Part shown: one piece after another, positions 1 to 8,158 of the stretch
How the letters are laid out: each line of letters starts with the position of its first letter
Numbering within the stretch: the stretch's first letter is position 1
NCBI GenBank assembly: GCA_965140555.1
Contig: OZ223259.1
Location: 1,860,001-1,924,000 of the forward strand
Source: UBA1351 sp965140555
GTDB taxonomy: Bacteria > Bacillota > Clostridia > Lachnospirales > Vallitaleaceae
Direction: 5' to 3'
DNA length: 64,000 bases
The notes under the pieces: model-generated
Told to the model about the DNA's origin: nothing
The model's input: the letters and a program-made list of their open reading frames with translations, nothing else
The model's database searches: none
Made by a program: the position numbers and the translations under genes

Positions 1-159
1 AATTACCGTTGCTGATGCGAACCCACCAATCATCATCAAACCTTCTAACGCAATATTAACAACACCGCTTCGCTCTGAGAACAGTCCACCTAATGCTGCT
101 ATAATAATAGGGGTCGAATAAATGAGGGTCGCTTGTATCATTGAATATACTAAATCCAT
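1..159 (-). CDS. ABC transporter permease, nucleoside/BMP type (3' end outside the window)
   Basis: Only the first 53 codons are present; the gene runs off the left edge. The start is the ATG at 159, just after the stop of the preceding permease gene on the minus strand. The N-terminus has one hydrophobic segment followed by a conserved-looking stretch (LFSERSGVVNIALEGLMMIGG) that is typical of the second permease (NupQ/YufQ-like) of ABC importers working with BMP lipoproteins. It would pair with the upstream permease to form the membrane channel. The family call rests on this motif and on gene order; the substrate is not shown by the sequence. Confidence 0.85.
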   Translation of the reverse strand, partial: MDLVYSMIQATLIYSTPIIIAALGGLFSERSGVVNIALEGLMMIGGFASATVI

Positions 160-160
160 A

Positions 161-1258
161 CTATTTATCCCCCTTTGCTTTTTTGAGAATCATCTGAATA
201 CCTTTTTGCATTGCAACGAAGATAATAATCGTTGCTGTAATAATCGTTGCGATAGCATTTGGAACACCTTGTCCTTGCATAATTGGTTGGGCAGCTTTTA
301 ACCCACCAAGTAACAATCCACTTAGTAAAGAACCTATGGCTGTATTACCGCCGATTAAAGCAACCGCAATTCCATCAAAACCATAGTTTTCAAAACTTGC
401 TAAAACACGTCCATAACCAAAGGTACCACTCACAATGATAGCACCTGCTAATCCTGAGAAGGCTCCTGCAATGGCCATTGAAAGAGCTGCATTACGCTTT
501 ACCTTCATACCTGCATATTCCGCTGCAAAGGGATTATAACCAACCGCTTTCAATTCATAGCCGAAGGTTGTTTTATTAATAATAAACCAGAATACAAAGA
601 TAGCGAGAATGACGACAATAAATCCATAGTTTAATCGGCTATTACTTGTTAATTCTCTTAATAAATCACTACCTAACAAAGCATTCTCATGTAAAGGTTC
701 TGTTTTTACACTGGTACTACCGGGAATGGTTTTCAAAAAGTAGTTGGATACATGAAGTGCTGTATAATTCAACATAATCGTTACAACAACTTCATGAACA
801 TTAAATTTGGCCTTCAAATACCCTGGTATAAATCCCCATAATGCACCGGCGGCGGCTCCCGCAATGATGACCATAGGAAGTAAAATCACTTTAGGGTAAT
901 CCAATGTGAGACCAATATAAGCAGCTGCAAAGGATCCCATAAGGACCTGACCTTCAGCTCCGATATTAAAAAGTCCTGTTCTAAAAGCAAAGGCTACCGA
1001 TAAACCTGTCAAAATAATCGGCATAACATAGACAACATATTCACCTGCTAGTCGAGGTGTAAATACCTTATCTGTTCCTAAACGATCAAGATTAATTCCC
1101 GTAACCGCTCGAACAAGGGATTTATACATAATTGAAGGGCTTTCACCTGTAACTAACATAATAATTGTTCCTAATAAAAATCCCATTAGGATCGCAATCA
1201 AAGGAATCAAAACTTTATGATTCCGCTCATCTCCTATAAATTGGCGTAATCGATTCAT
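161..1258 (-). CDS. ABC transporter permease, nucleoside/BMP type (NupP/YufP-like)
   Basis: This 365-residue protein has about eight to ten hydrophobic membrane segments and the motif FRTGLFNIGAEGQVLMG near residue 93, a signature of the BPD_transp_2 permeases used by nucleoside importers of the NupNOPQ type. It overlaps the upstream ATPase gene by 4 bp (ATGA) and is followed after 1 bp by the second permease, so the three are translationally coupled. With the BMP lipoprotein encoded upstream it should import a nucleoside-like solute across the cytoplasmic membrane. The exact substrate is inferred from the family. Confidence 0.9.
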   Translation of the reverse strand: MNRLRQFIGDERNHKVLIPLIAILMGFLLGTIIMLVTGESPSIMYKSLVRAVTGINLDRLGTDKVFTPRLAGEYVVYVMPIILTGLSVAFAFRTGLFNIGAEGQVLMGSFAAAYIGLTLDYPKVILLPMVIIAGAAAGALWGFIPGYLKAKFNVHEVVVTIMLNYTALHVSNYFLKTIPGSTSVKTEPLHENALLGSDLLRELTSNSRLNYGFIVVILAIFVFWFIINKTTFGYELKAVGYNPFAAEYAGMKVKRNAALSMAIAGAFSGLAGAIIVSGTFGYGRVLASFENYGFDGIAVALIGGNTAIGSLLSGLLLGGLKAAQPIMQGQGVPNAIATIITATIIIFVAMQKGIQMILKKAKGDK

Positions 1259-2784
1259 TGAGCAATATCTCCTTTCTTGGAACCAGCCATCATGAGTCCA
1301 AGTTCATTCTCATTCGTATCTTTTGCATCAACTATACCTACAATTTCTCCCTCATAGATAACAGCAATACGATCTGAAAGGTTTAAGACCTCTTCCATCT
1401 CCAAGGAGACAAGAAGCACTGCTCGACCTTTATCACGTTCTTCGACCAAGCGTTGATGAATATACTCAATAGCACCCACATCTAAACCACGTGTTGGTTG
1501 CGCTGCAATAAGTAAATCAGGAGAACGATCGATCTCTCGGGCAATTATTGCTTTCTGTTGATTACCACCGGACATACTTCGTGCTTCTGTTATACTGCCT
1601 TGACCACTTCTTACATCAAACTCTTCAATCAAACGATCCGATAATTCCCGTCGTGGTCGTTTATTAATAATACCGTTCTTTGACAGCGGCTCTTTAAAAT
1701 ATGTTTGAAGTGCAATATTTTCTTCCAATGAAAAGTCCAATACCAAACCATGTTTATGACGATCTTCAGGAATATGTCCGATTCCGGCCAATGTACGATG
1801 TCGTACAGACTCTTTTGTAAGTTCTTCATTATTCAGATAAATATGTCCAGACTCTGCTTTTCTAAGGCCTGTAATGGCTTCAATGAGCTCTGATTGTCCA
1901 TTTCCGTCAATACCTGCAACACATAAAATTTCTCCACGTCTTGCTTCAAGATTCAGATTCTTCACGGCTGTTAACTTACGATTATCCAACACGTTAAGCT
2001 TCTCTATCTTCAAGACCACCTCTTTTGGATGGGCTTCTTCTTTATCTACAGCAAAACTCACTTCACGGCCAACCATCATCTCTGCCATGGTTTCTTCTGA
2101 TGTATCTGCTACATCAACGGTACCTATGTAACGTCCACGTCGTAATACCGAACAACGATCCGCAACCTCTTTTATTTCTTTCAATTTATGGGTAATAAGT
2201 ATAATCGATTTACCCTCTTTAATCAGTTCTTTCATGATGTGCATTAATTCATGAATTTCTTGTGGCGTCAAAACGGCTGTTGGCTCATCAAAAATAAGTA
2301 TTTCTGCATTCCGATACAACATCTTCAAAATCTCTACCCGTTGTTGCATACCAACTGTTATATCTTCTATCTTAGCATGGGGATCAACTTTTAATCCATA
2401 CTGTTCACTTAATTCTTTAACTCGAGCAGCAGCTTTTTTGATATCAACTTGTCCAAATTTATTACGTGGTTCCATCCCAAGAATAATATTCTCAGTTACG
2501 GTGAAGTTCTCAACCAATTTAAAATGCTGGTGAACCATACCGATACCATAATTGTTTGCAATATTGGGATTGGAAATAAAAACTTCTTTTCCTCGTACTT
2601 TAATCGTTCCGTGTTCCGGTTGATATAAACCGAATAAGACACTCATCAATGTCGATTTGCCGGCTCCGTTTTCACCTAGCAAGGCATGGATTTCACCTTT
2701 TTCCACTTGAAGCGTGACGTTATCATTGGCTTTTATCCCCGGGAATTCTTTTGTGATCCCTAGCATCTCGATGACGTATTCCAT
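1255..2784 (-). CDS. ABC transporter ATP-binding protein, two fused ATPase domains (NupO/YufO-like)
   Basis: This is a 509-residue energising subunit with two ABC domains in tandem, as usual for sugar and nucleoside importers of this class. The first domain has a clean Walker A (GENGAGKST, residues 37-45) and Walker B (ILIFDEPTAVLTP, about 160). The second has a degenerate Walker A (GIDGNGQSE, about 292) but an intact LSGGNQQK-like signature (MSGGNQQKAIIARE). The asymmetry is normal for the family. It lies 11 bp after the glycyl-radical activase gene and overlaps the permease gene by 4 bp. Transport of purine or other nucleosides is inferred from the family and neighbours. Confidence 0.92.
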   Translation of the reverse strand: MEYVIEMLGITKEFPGIKANDNVTLQVEKGEIHALLGENGAGKSTLMSVLFGLYQPEHGTIKVRGKEVFISNPNIANNYGIGMVHQHFKLVENFTVTENIILGMEPRNKFGQVDIKKAAARVKELSEQYGLKVDPHAKIEDITVGMQQRVEILKMLYRNAEILIFDEPTAVLTPQEIHELMHIMKELIKEGKSIILITHKLKEIKEVADRCSVLRRGRYIGTVDVADTSEETMAEMMVGREVSFAVDKEEAHPKEVVLKIEKLNVLDNRKLTAVKNLNLEARRGEILCVAGIDGNGQSELIEAITGLRKAESGHIYLNNEELTKESVRHRTLAGIGHIPEDRHKHGLVLDFSLEENIALQTYFKEPLSKNGIINKRPRRELSDRLIEEFDVRSGQGSITEARSMSGGNQQKAIIAREIDRSPDLLIAAQPTRGLDVGAIEYIHQRLVEERDKGRAVLLVSLEMEEVLNLSDRIAVIYEGEIVGIVDAKDTNENELGLMMAGSKKGDIAQ

Positions 2785-2795
2785 AACATCTCTCC

Positions 2796-3578
2796 TTAAT
2801 TCGTTTGGTTGATTTGGTGTATACCGACGTCATTAGCCAATTGGACCATACGTTCCATATCCTTTTTGGTCGGTATATGCGGTGCAATAATTTTCTGATA
2901 CTCCTTTGATAATCCCTTTGTATGCACCCGAATCAATTTGAACGGTACATCATACCCTTCCATGATTTTCCCAACGGTATGCATCAAAGCAACTTCATCG
3001 TAAAACCCTTTAATATAAACCAATCGAACTTCATAAATTTTTCCTAATTCTAATAATTTCTGAAGATTCGATAGATTGTTCCATTGATGCTTCCCTTGAA
3101 CAATTCCTGTTTCTTTTGTCCAAGTGTAGGGTGTCTCATTAAGGCATAAAGCCTTAATTGAGTCATCCGTACTTTTAATATCGAACATGAATTGATCCGT
3201 CTCCTGAATGAGAGGTCTTAGACGTTCCCAATCAAAAAATCCATTCGTATCAATATAACAACTTAATCCTAATGTTTTTATTTCTTTAAACCATTGTGTT
3301 AAAAAATCAGAATATAAGGTTGGCTCACCCCCAGATACCGTAATCCCACGAATAAAGGGCTGCTGCTGTATAACCTTATCTGTTAAAACTTCCATAGACA
3401 TATAGCTTGTAGATTCACTCTTCATAGGAATCGTTTCCCTATTATGACAATACAAGCAGTTTAATTGACAACCTTGTACAAAAATAGCTGTTCGATTTCC
3501 CGGTCCGTCAACATTGGAAAAAGGTATAATGCGATGGACCGGTAATCGTCTTTCTTTGGACTTTCTTTCGTCTAGCAT
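2796..3578 (-). CDS. yjjW: YjjW family glycyl-radical enzyme activase (radical SAM)
   Basis: This is a 260-residue radical SAM protein with the cluster motif C-x3-C-x2-C in GCQLNCLYCH, about residues 36-45, preceded by the FSNVDGPGNRTAIFVQG stretch typical of activases of the PflA/NrdG/YjjW group. It would use S-adenosylmethionine and a [4Fe-4S] cluster to abstract the glycine hydrogen of its partner enzyme. The partner gene yjjI lies 4 bp upstream, which strongly supports the pairing. No inserted eight-cysteine ferredoxin domain is visible between the radical SAM motif and the rest, so this is a short form. Anaerobic function is expected because glycyl radicals are oxygen-sensitive. Confidence 0.88.
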   Translation of the reverse strand: MLDERKSKERRLPVHRIIPFSNVDGPGNRTAIFVQGCQLNCLYCHNRETIPMKSESTSYMSMEVLTDKVIQQQPFIRGITVSGGEPTLYSDFLTQWFKEIKTLGLSCYIDTNGFFDWERLRPLIQETDQFMFDIKSTDDSIKALCLNETPYTWTKETGIVQGKHQWNNLSNLQKLLELGKIYEVRLVYIKGFYDEVALMHTVGKIMEGYDVPFKLIRVHTKGLSKEYQKIIAPHIPTKKDMERMVQLANDVGIHQINQTN

Positions 3579-3582
3579 GAAC

Positions 3583-5097
3583 TTACTTCCTTATTTCACG
3601 TTCAAATACATGTGCATTTTCATTGGTTCCTAAACCAAACCATGTTGTATCACGAAGTACAGCTTGATCTTTTGACGCTTTTTCAACCTCGCTTCGCTTA
3701 ACCAAATAGCCGGTCACTCGAATCAAATCCGAATTCTGCATATAAGTTGTAAGATAGCGATAGCCTAAATCAAAGGCACCATCTATAATATCCAATAGCG
3801 CATCTGTATGGTCGACATAGGTTTGATCAAAGGCAAACAAATCCCCTGTACCGGATGGGAAATACTTGTGAAATGGTGCCGATTGTTTTAAATGCTCAAC
3901 TAAGGCCGGTTCTTGTCCAACTTTGATTCGATGAGCCGGTGTATTGTCCCGATCTTCTTCATCCAAACTTGCACCGACTTGTGCATGGAACAAATACTTG
4001 TTGTCCGTTCGTTCTACATAAACACCCTTGTGGGCTTGTATAAAGCCATCAATACGATCAAGGATGGCATGAGCAATGACATCACCACGTTCTGACTGAC
4101 CAAAAGTTTCTTCTAATCCCTCTTTTTGAAGAAGATTATTGACTGCATCTGCCAATCCTACAATCCCGAACATAGCCGTAAAATTCTCACGGGATATGAA
4201 TCCTTCCTTCACTAAGAAACTCGTTTCGAAGAAATTAGATTCTTCTACAATATAACGAATACGTTTATCCATCATAGATAACATACGATGGCTTACTCGA
4301 GGTAATAGACGTTCTAACATATCGTCTAAATCCTTCGCATCTTTAGCGATAGTACCCAAACGTAAACGTAATAATGTATACGCACCACCTGCCATCGGCA
4401 ATGCATTATAGCAACTGACAATAGCATGATCACCAACATCTTTCTTATACCAATCATCATTGGAAAAAGAAGGTTTGGATACTAAAAGGCAGGCTTTGGC
4501 TGCTTCCAATGCAAATTCACGGGGTGTTTCTTTACTATATTTAATACTCATATTTGGAGTTGGATTTTCTAATTCAATAATCGCTTTTAAAATCAATCGT
4601 CCCGCCACTGTATCTTTCGGTCCGATATCGGCATGACAAAAAGAATCTGTAATCGTTTTATCAATGTGATTTAAAAATCGTTTAATTTTGTCATAAGCAT
4701 CTTGCGTATCTTCTACAAATGGATCTATTAGTCGATCTAAATGACCTATAAATACGGGGAACGATGTAATTGAAGGAATGTGATGATACAAAATAAGTAA
4801 ACCATCAAGACATTCATCTAATGTCTTTGGCGGTTTCAAATCTAAAAAATCACATCCGTTTTTGATATATACATCATAGTTTGGAACAATGTAGCGTGGT
4901 CGATAGAGGGCATAGCCTTCATTTAGGTCACAGATCATTTGATTGTTCAAATCATCCATTTCTTCTTGAGTATATCCTAATAATTCAATAGGTGAGTGTA
5001 GACGCTCTGCTATATTAGCTAAGCCATAGAGTTTCTGTTGATACGTTAACGAAGGGCTCGTCGCTGTATCGAGTAAATCCTTCATATTAGATTGCAT
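3583..5097 (-). CDS. yjjI: YjjI family glycyl-radical enzyme
   Basis: This 504-residue protein matches the YjjI (DUF3029) type of glycyl-radical enzyme. The C-terminal radical loop is visible as RVTGY with the candidate radical glycine at 463, followed by a GLGTNENAHVFERE tail. A candidate thiyl-radical cysteine is C229 in IVSCYNALPMAGGAY. The start ATG has a good site (GAGGTG, 6 nt away). The substrate of YjjI enzymes is, to my knowledge, unproven; in E. coli yjjI-yjjW lies beside the deo deoxynucleoside operon. Here it sits inside a nucleoside-importer operon, downstream of a terminator-like hairpin and just before its activase. Confidence 0.88.
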   Translation of the reverse strand: MQSNMKDLLDTATSPSLTYQQKLYGLANIAERLHSPIELLGYTQEEMDDLNNQMICDLNEGYALYRPRYIVPNYDVYIKNGCDFLDLKPPKTLDECLDGLLILYHHIPSITSFPVFIGHLDRLIDPFVEDTQDAYDKIKRFLNHIDKTITDSFCHADIGPKDTVAGRLILKAIIELENPTPNMSIKYSKETPREFALEAAKACLLVSKPSFSNDDWYKKDVGDHAIVSCYNALPMAGGAYTLLRLRLGTIAKDAKDLDDMLERLLPRVSHRMLSMMDKRIRYIVEESNFFETSFLVKEGFISRENFTAMFGIVGLADAVNNLLQKEGLEETFGQSERGDVIAHAILDRIDGFIQAHKGVYVERTDNKYLFHAQVGASLDEEDRDNTPAHRIKVGQEPALVEHLKQSAPFHKYFPSGTGDLFAFDQTYVDHTDALLDIIDGAFDLGYRYLTTYMQNSDLIRVTGYLVKRSEVEKASKDQAVLRDTTWFGLGTNENAHVFEREIRK

Positions 5098-5160
5098 ATT
5101 TTACACCTCGTTCATGTATGGTTTTTATAACTTTTTCATCTATTCATGTATCCTTGTTTA

Positions 5161-5204
5161 TTTTATTTTGCAGATGGTGTCAAGACACCATCTGCAAAAT
5201 AAAA
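5161..5204 (-). repeat. Long stable hairpin between lipoprotein gene and yjjI
   Basis: A 21-bp perfect inverted repeat (5161-5181 with 5184-5204) has only 2 nt between its arms. It immediately follows the terminator hairpin at 5204-5225 in the direction of transcription and has no T-tract of its own on the minus strand. A likely role is to protect the upstream lipoprotein mRNA end or the processed downstream mRNA. Confidence 0.7.
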
Positions 5205-5225
5205 ACCAAGACATATGTCTTGGTT
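5204..5225 (-). terminator. Intrinsic (partial) terminator after the BMP lipoprotein gene
   Basis: The palindrome AACCAAGACATATGTCTTGGTT is followed on the minus strand by TTTTTATTTT. It lies 20 bp past the lipoprotein stop codon and before yjjI. Partial read-through would give much more binding protein than enzyme and transporter subunits, a common arrangement for ABC importers. Confidence 0.75.
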
Positions 5226-5244
5226 TCTATGTCATTATATAATC

Positions 5245-6417
5245 TTATTGAAGACGACTTGGTACATTCGGTACTTCAATATCACCTGAAAGAATTTGAG
5301 CTTTATAATCATCAACTAAAGCTACGATTTCTTCAGATAAGTTAGGATTTTCTGCCGGAAGACCAACACCACCATCTTCTAATGAGAAGTGAAGTTCTTG
5401 GCCACCTGGGAAGTTACCGTTCATAGCCATTTCGGAAACTTTATATGCTGCAACGTCAACACTTTTCATCATAGATGTTAGGATTGCTGAATGTTCGCCA
5501 TCATATAAACCATCTTCATATTGGTCTTTATCAACACCGATAACCCATACATCTTCACCAGTTGTACGACGGTCTTTAGCTTCTTTGATAACACCATTAC
5601 CAGCACCACCAGCTGCATGATAGATAACGTATACACCATCATTATACATTTGGCTAGCAAGAGATTGACCTTTTGCAGTATCTACGAAATCACCAACATA
5701 AGATACAACAACTTCAAGGCTCTCATCAACAGCTTTAACACCGGCTTCGTAACCAGCTTCGAAGTTTTGAATTAATGGGAAGTCACCACCACCAATAAAA
5801 CCTACTTTTGTTTTACCAGCATCTAAAGTTGCTTGAGCAGCTGCAACACCAACAAGGAATGAACCTTGTTCTGAAGCAAATGTAGCACTTGCAACATTAT
5901 CTCTATCTGGAACAACTTCATCAATAATTAGATAGTTTCGTTCAGGATAGTTTGCTGATACTTCACTAATCGCATCAACAAATAAGAAACCTGGAGCAAC
6001 AATTAAGCTATACTCATCATCTGAGAATGTTGATAAGTTAGGAATATAATCTGCATCTGAACTGGATTGTGCATAGTTAATATCAACACCTGTATCTTCG
6101 CTGAAACGTTTAATACCTTCCCAAGTACCTTGGTTAAAGGATTTATCATCGATTCCGCCTGTATCTGTAACTAATGCTACTGAAAAATCTGCTGCTGCGT
6201 CAGATGTATCACCTTCATCTGCTGTGTCTTCATCTGTTGCTGCATCTGCATCTGTGTCTTCATCTGTTGTTGCATCTGCATCTGTGTCTGTTGCACCATC
6301 AGTGGCTGCGCCATCTGTTGCGTTGTCATTTGTGTCAGTTGTTGTTTTGTCGCCACCACAAGCAGCAAGAGCAAATACAAGAACTAACATGAGTAATAAC
6401 GATAATACTTTTTTCAT
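5245..6417 (-). CDS. BMP family ABC transporter substrate-binding lipoprotein
   Basis: This 390-residue lipoprotein has a signal peptide and a lipobox ending LAAC (lipidated C20). It continues into a very acidic T/D/A-rich linker (about residues 22-78) and then a BMP/Med/TmpC domain starting FSVALVTDTGGIDDKSFNQ. This domain in related proteins binds nucleosides. The protein would sit on the outer face of the membrane and deliver ligand to the permeases encoded downstream. The start has a good ribosome site (GGGAGG). The linker is encoded by an in-frame DNA repeat (6221-6290) and is unusually long and acidic, probably a spacer through the cell wall. Confidence 0.92.
   Translation of the reverse strand: MKKVLSLLLMLVLVFALAACGGDKTTTDTNDNATDGAATDGATDTDADATTDEDTDADAATDEDTADEGDTSDAAADFSVALVTDTGGIDDKSFNQGTWEGIKRFSEDTGVDINYAQSSSDADYIPNLSTFSDDEYSLIVAPGFLFVDAISEVSANYPERNYLIIDEVVPDRDNVASATFASEQGSFLVGVAAAQATLDAGKTKVGFIGGGDFPLIQNFEAGYEAGVKAVDESLEVVVSYVGDFVDTAKGQSLASQMYNDGVYVIYHAAGGAGNGVIKEAKDRRTTGEDVWVIGVDKDQYEDGLYDGEHSAILTSMMKSVDVAAYKVSEMAMNGNFPGGQELHFSLEDGGVGLPAENPNLSEEIVALVDDYKAQILSGDIEVPNVPSRLQ
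6221..6290 (-). repeat. In-frame tandem repeat, 30-bp unit, coding the lipoprotein linker
   Basis: About 2.3 copies of a 30-bp unit lie here; the stretches at 6241-6270 and 6271-6289 are nearly identical, preceded by a matching partial copy. On the minus strand it codes for T/D/E/A-rich residues. Copy number could vary between strains without breaking the frame. Confidence 0.75.
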
Positions 6418-6572
6418 TTTTTAATTGCCTCCCTTTTAAATGATCATTAATGCATGAACATATTTATTGTAACACATAAAGTCAAAATTCAAAACTCTAC
6501 ATGATTACCAATATTAGCAATAAATTCATCCTATTCCTATGTTAATTTCACATTAACTCAGAATCTAACGCC

Positions 6573-6601
6573 ATTATAACCTAGAGACAAACCCTTTACA
6601 A
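6573..6601 (-). promoter_or_regulatory. Sigma-A-type promoter of the lipoprotein-yjjIW-transporter operon
   Basis: Read on the minus strand, TTGTAA (6596-6601) and TATAAT (6573-6578) are separated by 17 bp. The start of transcription would be near 6566, leaving a leader of about 150 nt before the lipoprotein gene. The leader contains a short inverted repeat (GTTAAT/ATTAAC at 6541-6557) but no riboswitch I recognise. Confidence 0.65.
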
Positions 6602-6685
6602 TAAGTTTTTTCGTCAGAATGTCATTATTTTATAACATATAACGATAAAGTATTTATGTAATTGCAACATTTTTCATAAAAAACC

Positions 6686-7231
6686 CTATTTTTTATACTT
6701 TTTTCTAGCAATTTCATAGAGATTTTTTCCTTCTGCATCAATAACAACAATCGCCGGGAAGTTTTCAACGGTCAATGCTCGGATAGCTTCCGGCCCTAAC
6801 TCAGGATAGTCGATTATTTTAACTGATTTTACACATTTTGCCAATAGTGCTGCTGCACCTCCAACTGCACCAAAATAGACACCTGTATATTGTTTCATCG
6901 CATCTATGACTTCATTGTTTCTATTTCCTTTACCAATCATCCCGGATAATCCTTCTTGAAGTAAACGGGGTGTAAAGCCATCCATACGATAACTGGTTGT
7001 AGGCCCACATGAACCAATTACTTGATCTTTTCTTGCAGGTGCCGGGCCTACATAATAAATAATACTATCCTTAATCGGAAAAGGTAAATTTCCTGTTCTC
7101 TCCAATTGTTCAATCATCTTCATATGTGCTGCATCTCGGGCAGTATAAACCGTTCCTGTAATAAGAACCTCATCACCGGCTGAAAGTGATGAAACTACAT
7201 CTTTTGTTAATGGTGTTGTTAGCTGAATCAT
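6686..7231 (-). CDS. Fumarate hydratase (Fe-S class I), beta subunit
   Basis: This 181-residue protein matches the C-terminal (beta) domain of class I, iron-sulfur fumarase/tartrate dehydratase. It shows GDEVLITGTVYTARDAAHMKM near residue 18 and GSCGPTTSYRMDGF near 93. With the alpha subunit encoded 14 bp upstream it would interconvert fumarate and malate in the cytoplasm. Two-subunit fumarases of this type are common in anaerobes, and the cluster is oxygen-labile. The related L(+)-tartrate dehydratase cannot be excluded from the sequence alone. No clear terminator is seen after the stop. Confidence 0.9.
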   Translation of the reverse strand: MIQLTTPLTKDVVSSLSAGDEVLITGTVYTARDAAHMKMIEQLERTGNLPFPIKDSIIYYVGPAPARKDQVIGSCGPTTSYRMDGFTPRLLQEGLSGMIGKGNRNNEVIDAMKQYTGVYFGAVGGAAALLAKCVKSVKIIDYPELGPEAIRALTVENFPAIVVIDAEGKNLYEIARKKYKK

Positions 7232-7245
7232 AATATGTGCCCTTT

Positions 7246-8148
7246 CTATAAATCTATATGGCTATGTCGTGTTGCATGACAACTAATATTGATAGCAACA
7301 GGCAAACCGGCAATATGTGTCGGATAAGTCAACATTTGGATTTTTAGTACTGTTGTTGTTCCTCCAAGCCCTTGAGGACCTATTCCCGTATTGTTGGCTA
7401 ACTCCAATAATTCATCTTCTAATTGCTTAATCCTTGAATCTTCATGACTCTCATTAATGGGACGAAGTAATGCCTTTTTGGATAGAATCGAGGCTTTCTC
7501 AAAGGTTCCCCCAACACCTACACCGACAACCATTGGCGGGCAGGCATTAGGTCCTGCATCTTCTATTGTTTCTAATACAACACGTTTGACACCTTCTATT
7601 CCTTCGGAAGGCTTTAACATATAAATCCGACTCATATTCTCACTTCCGATGCCTTTCGGAGCAAAATCAATAGAAAGACAATCTCCTGCAACAACATCAT
7701 AGTGAATAACAGCCGGTGTATTATCCCCTGTATTCACACGATCAAAAGGATCTCTTACTATCGATTTTCTTAAATACCCCTCAACATAACCTCGGCGAAC
7801 ACCTTCATTAATCGCTTCTTCCAAAGAACCTTCTTTTATCGTTTCAACCTCTTTCATGTCATGAATAAATCGTACATCTTGGCCTATTTGAACAAAAAAA
7901 ACAGCGATTCCGGTATCTTGACATATAGGCATAGCCTCTTCTTCGGCAATTGATGCATTGTCCAGTAGCTGACCTAATATGGATTGTCCGAGAGGTGATG
8001 CTTCTTGCTCTTTAAACGCGGTCATTCCTTCTTTTATATCATCATTTAATAGCGTATTAGCTTGAATTGTCATTTTTCTGACGGCATCCACGACTTGGGA
8101 TAATAGTATATCTCGGGATGGCTTCTCATTAAAGAATTGCTGTATCAT
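7246..8148 (-). CDS. Fumarate hydratase (Fe-S class I), alpha subunit
   Basis: The open frame extends further upstream, but the ATG at 8148 is preceded by a strong site (AAGGAGA) and gives MIQQFFNEKPSRDI with family-like length (300 residues); the longer version would overlap the preceding gene. Three cysteines suited to bind the [4Fe-4S] cluster are visible: C76 (PICQDTG), C203 (NACPPMV) and C290 (ISCHATRH). With the beta subunit this forms fumarase (or, less likely, tartrate dehydratase). It begins 10 bp after the stop of the CAP/SLH protein gene, so the three genes may share a transcript. Confidence 0.92.
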   Translation of the reverse strand: MIQQFFNEKPSRDILLSQVVDAVRKMTIQANTLLNDDIKEGMTAFKEQEASPLGQSILGQLLDNASIAEEEAMPICQDTGIAVFFVQIGQDVRFIHDMKEVETIKEGSLEEAINEGVRRGYVEGYLRKSIVRDPFDRVNTGDNTPAVIHYDVVAGDCLSIDFAPKGIGSENMSRIYMLKPSEGIEGVKRVVLETIEDAGPNACPPMVVGVGVGGTFEKASILSKKALLRPINESHEDSRIKQLEDELLELANNTGIGPQGLGGTTTVLKIQMLTYPTHIAGLPVAINISCHATRHSHIDL

Positions 8149-8158
8149 AGTTGTCTCC

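Noticed and set aside
6221..6290. CRISPR-like repeat
   Set aside because: The repeat units are contiguous, in frame and coding; there are no spacers, and no cas genes or other arrays are in the window.
6174..6424. Several low-complexity open frames on both strands opposite the lipoprotein linker
   Set aside because: They are products of the 30-bp repeat and the biased T/D/A coding; no ribosome sites and no family resemblance.
6418..6572. Purine riboswitch in the leader of the nucleoside transporter operon
   Set aside because: The leader is long enough, but I find none of the conserved purine-aptamer loop sequences.
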